The notes under the pieces are model-generated. The model had not been told where the DNA came from. It worked only from the letters and a program-made list of their open reading frames with translations, and ran no database searches. From positions 14,478,669 to 14,542,668 of the forward strand of contig NC_041738.1 in assembly GCF_004115215.2 (NCBI RefSeq): a stretch of DNA of 64,000 nt. Direction: 5' to 3'. The translations under genes were made by a program, and so were the position numbers. This stretch comes from Ornithorhynchus anatinus (lineage: Eukaryota > Chordata > Mammalia > Monotremata > Ornithorhynchidae). Positions 57,545-64,000 of this stretch are shown here, piece by piece; within the stretch, counting starts at the first letter, position 1, and every line of letters begins with the position of its first letter.

Positions 57545-58227
57545 GATCTTGAAAGCCTGAAGAAAATCTCTACCAGGGACACTAATTACCAAAAATATAC
57601 CAGGAAAGAGATCAGCTGCAGCACAACATTTGTTAATTGACCTTTCCAGGATTATTCCTGTTTATCTGTCTCTCTCTCATAAATATATCAGCGGTCAAAT
57701 TTTCCAGGTCTCCCCCGATTATCTTAATCCTAGCATACAATTAGTCCTCGTTTGGTCTCTAAATCTAACTGCATTCTTGTTTGGGATTATGACTCACCTT
57801 TCAACACTTTAATCTGTTGAATAAATACAACCATCACAGTTGAATTGTTTGTCCTTAAGCACTCTTGAGAGCTAACCAATTGCATTAGAAAGTTAGCATT
57901 ACTTACAGGCTCTTTGAATTTACAAGACAAAGTTTAATTTGCTTAAAGTATCTCCTTCTCCTCCTTCTGAATAACTTTGACATGAAAAGAGTGATTATAG
58001 CTCACTGTAATTTAACAATAGAAAATGGCACATCTTTTGGTATGTTAGCAGAAGGACTTTTTGCTGAAGAGGATCTGAAAGATAGACTTAGAAAATTAAG
58101 TACTATGTTTGCAGATGCACTTAAAAGCATCTAACTCAAAATTCCTCATTGTTGGTATATATTTTCCTGCTATTCGATCATATTACTATGTTTCAGTATG
58201 CTGATATAGATAGATATAGAAGCATAT
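57545..58227. other. No recognised feature
   Basis: AT-rich unique-looking DNA between an L2 tail and a MON-1. Confidence 0.45.
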
Positions 58228-58790
58228 AGAGAAGTAGCACGGCTTATTGGAAAGGGCCCGGCCTTGGGAGTCAGAGGATGTGGGTTCTAATCCCAGCTCC
58301 ACCACTTGTCTCTATGTGACCTTGGGCAAGGCACTTAACTTCTCTGTGCCTCAGTTACCTCATCTGTTAAATGGGGATTAAGACTGTGAGCCCCAAGTGG
58401 GACAACCGGATTACCTTGTATCTACCCCTACCCCTACTACCTTGTATCTGTAGAAGCAGCGTGGTGCAGTGGAAAGAGCATGGGCTTTGGAGTCAGGGCT
58501 CATGAGTTCGAATCCCAGCTCTGCCACTTGTCAGCTGTGTGACTGTGGGCAAGTCACTTAACTTCTCTGTGCCTCAGTTCCCTCATCTGTAAAATGGGGA
58601 TTAAGACTGTGAGCCCCACGTGGGACAACCTGATTCCCCTATGTTTACCCCAGCGCTTAGAACAGTGCTCTGCACATAGTAAGCGCTCAACAAATACCAA
58701 CATTATTATTACCCCAGTGCTTGGCACATAGGAAATGCTTAACAAATACCCTAATCATTATTATTAATCATTATTATCTCCAATACTGGA
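58228..58790 (+). mobile_element. MON-1 SINE split by a younger MON-1
   Basis: Head half 58228-58450, tail half from 58708 (TTACCCCAGTGCTTGGCAC). Confidence 0.82.
58452..58707 (+). mobile_element. MON-1 SINE, near consensus, nested
   Basis: TAGAAGCAGCGTGGTGCAGTG head to CAAATACCAACATTATT, inside the older copy and in the same orientation. Confidence 0.9.
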
Positions 58791-59089
58791 AATGTATTCA
58801 TGCATTTTACATTATTTCCTATTGGAAACTACCTTCCATTTAGTACTCAGGTGCTCAACATTTTCAAGAATCTAATTAAGCACTGTAACAGAAATATAGC
58901 AGTATTAAGAGAGCAGACTCCGTGTACTCTAGATAATTTTACAATTTAAATGGGAATGCAGTATAAACCTTCCCAGATTATATTTCACATATTAATTTCT
59001 AATCTCCCCACTCTGTATTAAAACTGCTAAAATACATACATAGGATTTGCAGAGTTCCTTTGTTTTCAGCATAGAAATGAGCCAAAACA

Positions 59090-59240
59090 GTAGGTTCTTT
59101 CACCTTGTCTTGTCTTATGTTGTCGTGTCGTCTTCAATCCGTAGCGACTCCATAGAAACATCTCTCCCAGAACACCCCGCCTCCATCTGCAATCGTTCTG
59201 GAAGTGTATCCATAGAATGTTCTTGGTAAAAATGCTTGAC
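59090..59240. repeat. Unidentified interspersed-repeat-like stretch
   Basis: TTGTCGTGTCGTCTTCAATC and TCCATAGAAACATCTCTCCC look like an old dispersed repeat, but no family could be named. Confidence 0.3.
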
Positions 59241-59564
59241 TCTCCCTCCCATAGCCGAGACTGGTAGAGTACTGGAAACTCTCCAGGTGCGATCCTGAAA
59301 AGGGAATTCTTTCAGCCACTGTTGTTAAATGGAAGCCATGAATAAATGCCTTTCCATATCACAGATAATTTTCTCCCAAGGACCCCTGCAATGAAGAAAT
59401 TTTCTTTATTTTCAGGTGCCCCAGTACCATTTCTTCCTGCCGATCACAGTCCTTCCAGGGGAACACCCAACCAATTCTGCTGCCGGAGCTCATTCTTTGG
59501 ACCTGGCCATCTGGACCCAGAAATGGAGATTTATCTTCCATGTGGTTTAAACCACCTATCGTGG

Positions 59565-59790
59565 GCAGGGTGAGCTACTCTGTCCAATCTCTTCTATTTC
59601 ACTGAGACATGTGTGCACACTGTATGCCCTCAGCCCTCCCATTGTGGCTGAGGAACTCTGCTCCCTGCCCGCCGGACTGGGTATAAAAGTTGTTGCTCTG
59701 CCTTCTCAGCCCTTCCTCACCTCCGGAGCTGAATAAAACATCTCAAATTTGCAGACTTGCCTGCCTGAGCACTCTTGGCCAATACTGAAG
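59565..59790 (+). mobile_element. Possible solo LTR remnant
   Basis: TATAAAA at 59682-59688 is followed 44 bp later by AATAAA at 59732-59737 and then a GC-balanced U5-like stretch. This compact promoter-plus-polyadenylation layout is typical of retroviral LTRs. No internal region is seen nearby. The family, borders and age cannot be judged. It looks like an isolated old fragment, and a host promoter is an alternative. Confidence 0.3.
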
Positions 59791-60189
59791 GCTAGCACCA
59801 GCTCCCCTCTCTATCTTTGAGGAGAAACATCTGATAATTACAATCTCAACTCCCTGCACTCACCATGGCTGAGTGCCCTGCCTTTCCTCCCTTCCAGCCA
59901 GGGTGACACCGGCTCCCTTCTGCACCATCCAGGAAACCCCCATCTTGTCCTGCTTTCCACAGTAGTGCACCTGCAGAGGCCTCACAGAATCTCGGGAAAG
60001 TTAGTGTTGAGCAACCATTGCTATGGACGCTGAATCACGAGGAGAAATTCAGCTGCTCATTTAGCTACAACTCCCTTCCTACTTTTGTTTTCATTTCGTG
60101 TATTAGTCCTTGTCCTTCATGTCATTTTTATTTTGCACTTCTCCCACTATATCCATCTCCAGTCTTCCCCTCCTACGCCGCCTATATTC

Positions 60190-60305
60190 ATAGATTGTTA
60201 ATCCCTTGAGGGAGAGGGTACATGTCTAAATTCTCACTTGAATATTCTTTCTCAGCACTTAGTACAATGTTCTGCAAGCAGTAAGGACTTAATAAATATT
60301 ATAAC
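60190..60305 (+). mobile_element. L2 3' tail, diverged
   Basis: GCACTTAGTACAATGTTCTG core with a TTAATAAATATTATAAC end. Confidence 0.65.
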
Positions 60306-60405
60306 TGCTAGTGCTACTGCTGATATTACTAATCCTAATACCTAAAAATGCAAAATTGAGATTGATCATTTTAAGGAGCTAAATTGAGATTGATGAGCTT
60401 AGTAA

Positions 60406-60675
60406 AACAGCATGGCCTACTCAATAGACCATGGGCCTGTGCTTCAGAAGGACTTGGGTTCTAGTCCTGGCTCTGGCGCCTGTCTGCTGTGTGACCTTGG
60501 ACAAGTCACTAAACTTCTCTGTACCTTATTTGGTTCATCTTTAAAATGGGATTTAAGACTGTGAGCCCCAGGAGGCACAGGAACTGTATCTAGCCTGATT
60601 ACCTCGTATCTACCACAGTGCATAAAACAGTGCCTGGCGCAGGGTAAGTGTTTAACAAATACCATCATAAAAAAG
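60406..60675 (+). mobile_element. MON-1 SINE
   Basis: AACAGCATGGCCTACTC head, CATCATAAAAAAGG end. Confidence 0.82.
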
Positions 60676-60776
60676 GTGCCACGTTTTTCATGGGCCCTCG
60701 CCAGGAATAGAAGACAAAACGCTCAAGAAATAAAGACACATGATGTGAGGATATTTTTTGTGCTGGGAAGGGAAAT

Positions 60777-60782
60777 TTTATT
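60777..60782 (-). terminator. Polyadenylation signal of the 61248-61820 gene
   Basis: AATAAA on the minus strand, 465 bp after the stop. Confidence 0.7.
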
Positions 60783-61247
60783 AAAGAGGAGTGGGATGAC
60801 AACAAAGGTGAAGAGCTGGCCCAGAAGGTAACGTTTCAGACTTGCCATATTAGAGTCTCCAGAACATGGGCTATATACTGAGGAAGGGATTTCTCAAGAA
60901 GAATGATTGTGGAGGAACGCTCCCTTTTTCCTCCCCAGAGTGACATATTTTCCCTGTTCCAGGGGAGAGGACAACGTGGCTGAAATATCTTTTGGGCTGC
61001 TGGTGAAGAGCTTCAGCACTGCTTGGAAGCATTGCCCACATTGACTGGGGAGGGTGGCCATTGTGTGAGAGTCCAGGGCTTGTTCTATAGTGGTGAAGGC
61101 TGTGGGCCCCCATGGTTGTCAGGTGGTTCGGCTTGTTGAAGACAGATAACTCAGTTCTTTTCCCAAACTGCTTGAAGTGGTCCAAGGAAACTAATATTCT
61201 GTGTGGATAGTCAACTGCTGCAAGCAGCTGGCAGGTGGGAAAGCGGT

Positions 61248-61820
61248 TTAGCAGCAAGATGATGCCCCACAAGTAGGGCGGCAGCAGGTGGTTCTGCAGC
61301 AAGTGGTTTGGCAGCAAGCTGGGCGGCAGCAAGGCTGGCAGCAGGTGGGCACACAGCAGGTTGGGCGGCAGCAGGTCGTCCGGCAGCAAGTGGTTTGGCA
61401 GCATGTTGGGCGGCAGCAAGGCTGGCAGCAGGTGGGCACGCAGCAAGGTGGGGAACAGCAGGGCCTGCAGCAGCTGGACACACAGCAAGGTCGGGGACAA
61501 CAGGGCCTGCAGCAGGTAGACACACAGCAAGGTTGGGGGCAGCAGGGCCTGCAGCAGCTGGCCACGCTGCAGACCGGGCGGCAGCAAGTAGGCTGGCAGC
61601 AGACCGACTGGCAGCAAGTGGGCCTGCAGCAGGTCGGGCGACAACAGCTGGTCACACAGCACGTTGGGCGGCAGCAGGTGGTTCTGCAGCAAGTGGTCTG
61701 GCAGCAGGTCGGGGGGCAGCAAGGGCTGCAGCAGCAGCTGGGCTGACAGCAGGTCTCATGGCAGCAGCCCCTTCCGCAGCTCAGGTCGGAGCAGACGGAT
61801 CCACAGCAGGAGTTGACCAT
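61248..61820 (-). CDS. KRTAP4-like ultra-high-sulfur protein, 190 aa
   Basis: [25 protein letters not shown] is the start and CGASSCC the end. It has the [15 protein letters not shown] block shared with the 36696 gene, tandem CCRPCC units, and two diverged copies of the 29-residue unit that is exactly duplicated in the 47672 gene. The ATG follows an ATATATAA at 61899-61906, and AATAAA lies at 60777-60782. No defects are visible. It stands alone in orientation, minus, after three plus-strand units, so it marks another strand switch in the cluster. Confidence 0.93.
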   Translation of the reverse strand: MVNSCCGSVCSDLSCGRGCCHETCCQPSCCCSPCCPPTCCQTTCCRTTCCRPTCCVTSCCRPTCCRPTCCQSVCCQPTCCRPVCSVASCCRPCCPQPCCVSTCCRPCCPRPCCVSSCCRPCCSPPCCVPTCCQPCCRPTCCQTTCCRTTCCRPTCCVPTCCQPCCRPACCQTTCCRTTCCRPTCGASSCC

Positions 61821-61898
61821 GGTGTCAGTTGGTACAGGGTCTGGTGTTGTTTCGAGGAGGAGATTCCCGTGTTTGAATGGCTCCTATGCCTGTGCCCC

Positions 61899-62192
61899 TT
61901 ATATATCCTGACTGGTGGCAGCTGGAAGAGCAGTGACTGATGATCCAGTATGCAGGGTACCTTCCTTGCTATCTTTGGGACCAATTGGAAAATAATGAGT
62001 AGTTTAGCAATTAAGGTTCTGAAAAGGAAGTGAACTCAGCCCTCTGGAAAGGACAATTTTCATCTGTCGAATTCAACAGCATCCAATCAGTCCCTTGCTT
62101 CCCTAGGCACAATTCTGGGATTCTGTCCCTCCTGAAGAATGTCTTCTCAATTCATCCTTTCCATCTCAGTCAATTCTATTTTGTCAGGTGAC
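61899..62192 (-). promoter_or_regulatory. Promoter module of the 61248-61820 gene
   Basis: Minus strand: ATATATAA at 61899-61906, CCAATTGG at 61981-61988, TTAATTGCTA at 62005-62014, a CCAATCA box near 62083, and GTCACCTGAC at 62183-62192 (about -365). Confidence 0.6.
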
Positions 62193-62470
62193 TGGTAGTC
62201 CCAAACAGATCACTCTCTCCCTTTCCAGTGTGTAACCCCCTGAGTCAGACACGTGCTGGGTCATGTGGATTGAAGTTCCTCATGATGTTTAAGATCAAAG
62301 CACCTTCCTGGAGGAAGGAATGTTGGTTGGGGGACAGCAGGAAGAGGTCACTTCCAGGCAGTCAGCAAGGAATCACTAGGGAATCTGGAGGGTGGATGTA
62401 TCTGAATGAACAATGTCAGCTTGTCATAATCCTGGTAGAGAATTTGACAGTTGTCCGTTCCACTCTCATC
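61975..62470 (-). repeat. KRTAP4-unit upstream duplicated segment, unit of the 61248 gene
   Basis: CCTTGCTTCCCTAGGCACA near 62092 and AGATCAAAGCACCTTCCTGG near 62290 match the other units. A further match to the 23.9-24.2 kb flank lies at 63270-63500. Confidence 0.78.
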
Positions 62471-62539
62471 TAACCTCTAATTCAAGATTGCTGGATTGGC
62501 TAGGATGATGTGAAGAGAGCAAAGAGTGAAGTTTTGCCC

Positions 62540-63275
62540 TACATTAATTTATTCATTCAATCGTATTTATTGAGTGCTTATTGCCTAAGCTCTTGGAAAT
62601 TACTGTACAGCAATAAAGAGAGACAATCCCTGCTCACAACGGGCTCACAGTCTTGGGGGGGGGAGACAGACATCAATACAAGTAAACAGGCATCAATATA
62701 AATAAATAGAATTATAGATATATACATATATACATAAGTGCTGTGAGGTGGAGACCGTGGGGAAGAGCAAAGTGAGGAAGTCATGGTGATGCAGAAGGGC
62801 GGGGGAGCTGAGGAAAAGTGGGACTTAGTCTGGAAAGGCCTCTTGGAGGAGGTGCATCTTCAGTAGGGCTTTGAAGGGGGGAAGGGTAATTGGTGGATTT
62901 GAGGAGGGAAGGCGTTCCAGGCCAGAGGTAGTTTGTGGCCCAGGGGCCAGCGGCAAGACAGGCAAGATCGAGGAACAGTGAGGTTAGCACCAGAGGAGCG
63001 GAGTGTACAGGCTGGGCTGTAGAAGAAAAGAAGAGAGCTAAGGTAGGAGGGGGCAAGGTGATGGAAAGCTTTAAAGCCAATAGAGAGGAGGTTTTGTTTG
63101 ATATGGAGGTGAATAGGCAACCACTGGAGATTTTTAAGGACGGGGGTATCATTCCTGAACACTTAAGTAGAAAGATAATCCATGCAGCGGAGTGAAGTAT
63201 GGACTGAAGTTGAGAGAGGCAGGAGACTGGGAGGTCAGAAAGGAGGCTGATGCAGTAATCCAGTTGGGATAGGAT
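62540..63275 (-). mobile_element. L2 3' end
   Basis: Tail at 62541, a G run at 62656-62663, then RT C-terminus (LPIHLHIKQNLLSIGFKAFH) to about 63270. Confidence 0.8.
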
Positions 63276-63529
63276 GAGTGCTTGACTCTGGAACTAAAGG
63301 CATCCAGGAGGAAAGCATTTCATAAGAAGTGGCAGAAAACGTGGCCTGAGACCTTAGTCTAGGGACATGAGGTACGATGAAGAAGGAGTCATCTGTCATC
63401 AGAAAGGATAATGAGCCACAGTTCACTGATCTCATGGCTGAAATTCTATGCAGAGGAATGGATGATTGGGCTGGTGACTTGTGCAGCCCTTCTCTCACAT
63501 TTGTCCCTGCCCGTCATAGTCCCGCTGAG

Positions 63530-63590
63530 GTAGGAATGAATCTGCAAATGGTAGGCACTCAATAAATATGATTGAATGAATTGAATTAAT
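63530..63590 (+). mobile_element. L2 3' tail fragment
   Basis: GGCACTCAATAAATATGATT and a GAATGAATTGAATT end. Confidence 0.6.
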
Positions 63591-63687
63591 TTAAAAAGGA
63601 GACCAGCAGGGGTACATTATGAACTGTATGTGCATGTTAGCATGCGCTTGGGCAATCCAGGACTAGGACCCAGGTCTCTGCATTCCT

Positions 63688-63957
63688 GTAATAATAACAG
63701 TAATTACAGTATTTGTTAAGCGCTTACTATGTGTCAAGCACTGTTCTAAGCGCTGGGGGAGATACAAGATAATCAGGTTGTCCCACGTGGGGCTCACAGT
63801 CTTAATCCTCATTTTACAGATGAGATAACTGAAGCGCAGAGAAGTTAAGCGACTTGCCCAAGGTCACAGAGCAGACAAGTGGCAGAACTGGGATTAGAAT
63901 CCATGTCCTCTGACTCCCAAGCCCATGCTCTTGCCACTATGCCATGCTGCTTCTCAG
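63688..63957 (-). mobile_element. MON-1 SINE
   Basis: Tail at left, head GCCATGCTGCTTCTC at right. Confidence 0.88.
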
Positions 63958-63963
63958 GTAGAT

Positions 63964-64000
63964 AATAATGATAATAATTGTGGCATTTGTTAAGTGTTTA
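63964..64000 (-). mobile_element. MON-1 SINE, cut by the window edge
   Basis: ATAATAATTGTGGCATTTG is a MON-1 tail running out of the window. Confidence 0.7.

Overview
The window is a piece of a monotreme genome, platypus or echidna (the sequence alone does not decide which). About forty copies of the monotreme MON-1 SINE and several dozen L2 LINE pieces, one almost complete, make up most of the non-genic DNA. No L1 or Alu-like DNA was seen. The only host genes recognised are single-exon keratin-associated protein (KRTAP) genes, which encode the cysteine-rich matrix proteins that crosslink hair and quill keratins. The content corresponds to the KRTAP1/KRTAP2/KRTAP4 part of the type I keratin-linked KRTAP cluster of other mammals.

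Layout. 1-16.5 kb: three KRTAP2-like genes on the minus strand (2510-2887, 9017-9394, 15871-16248). Their coding sequences are almost identical, while their 3' flanks are not. They are separated by L2 and MON-1 debris, an inverted repeat (12.2/13.5 kb) and an unexplained GC-rich block (13.7-14.7 kb). 21-37.5 kb: minus-strand KRTAP4-like (21741-22340), KRTAP1-like (27139-27498), KRTAP4-like (31538-32014) and KRTAP4-like (36696-37268). 38.8-42.2 kb: a nearly full-length L2 LINE with an open reverse-transcriptase frame. 47.5-57 kb: plus-strand KRTAP4-like (47672-48199), KRTAP1-like (52040-52399) and a broken KRTAP4-like copy (56435-56748). 61.2-61.8 kb: a last minus-strand KRTAP4-like gene. The minus-strand set and the plus-strand set look like an inverted, head-to-head duplication.

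Every gene has a TATA box about 85-95 bp before its ATG. Nearly all have a canonical AATAAA 0.3-0.5 kb after the stop. The intact KRTAP4-like and KRTAP1-like genes also share a promoter module: an AT-rich homeobox-like motif beside a CCAAT box near -190, a second CCAAT near -260, and a GTCANGTGAC E-box palindrome near -355. This suggests common control in the hair or quill cortex. The duplicated unit of each KRTAP4-like gene extends well beyond the coding sequence. Different L2 and MON-1 insertions in different copies of the unit therefore give relative dates for the duplications.

No RNA genes, CRISPR arrays or other protein-coding genes could be supported. Long open frames antisense to the KRTAP genes are by-products of TGC-rich coding sequence. 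Retroelement boundaries are approximate, judged by eye.
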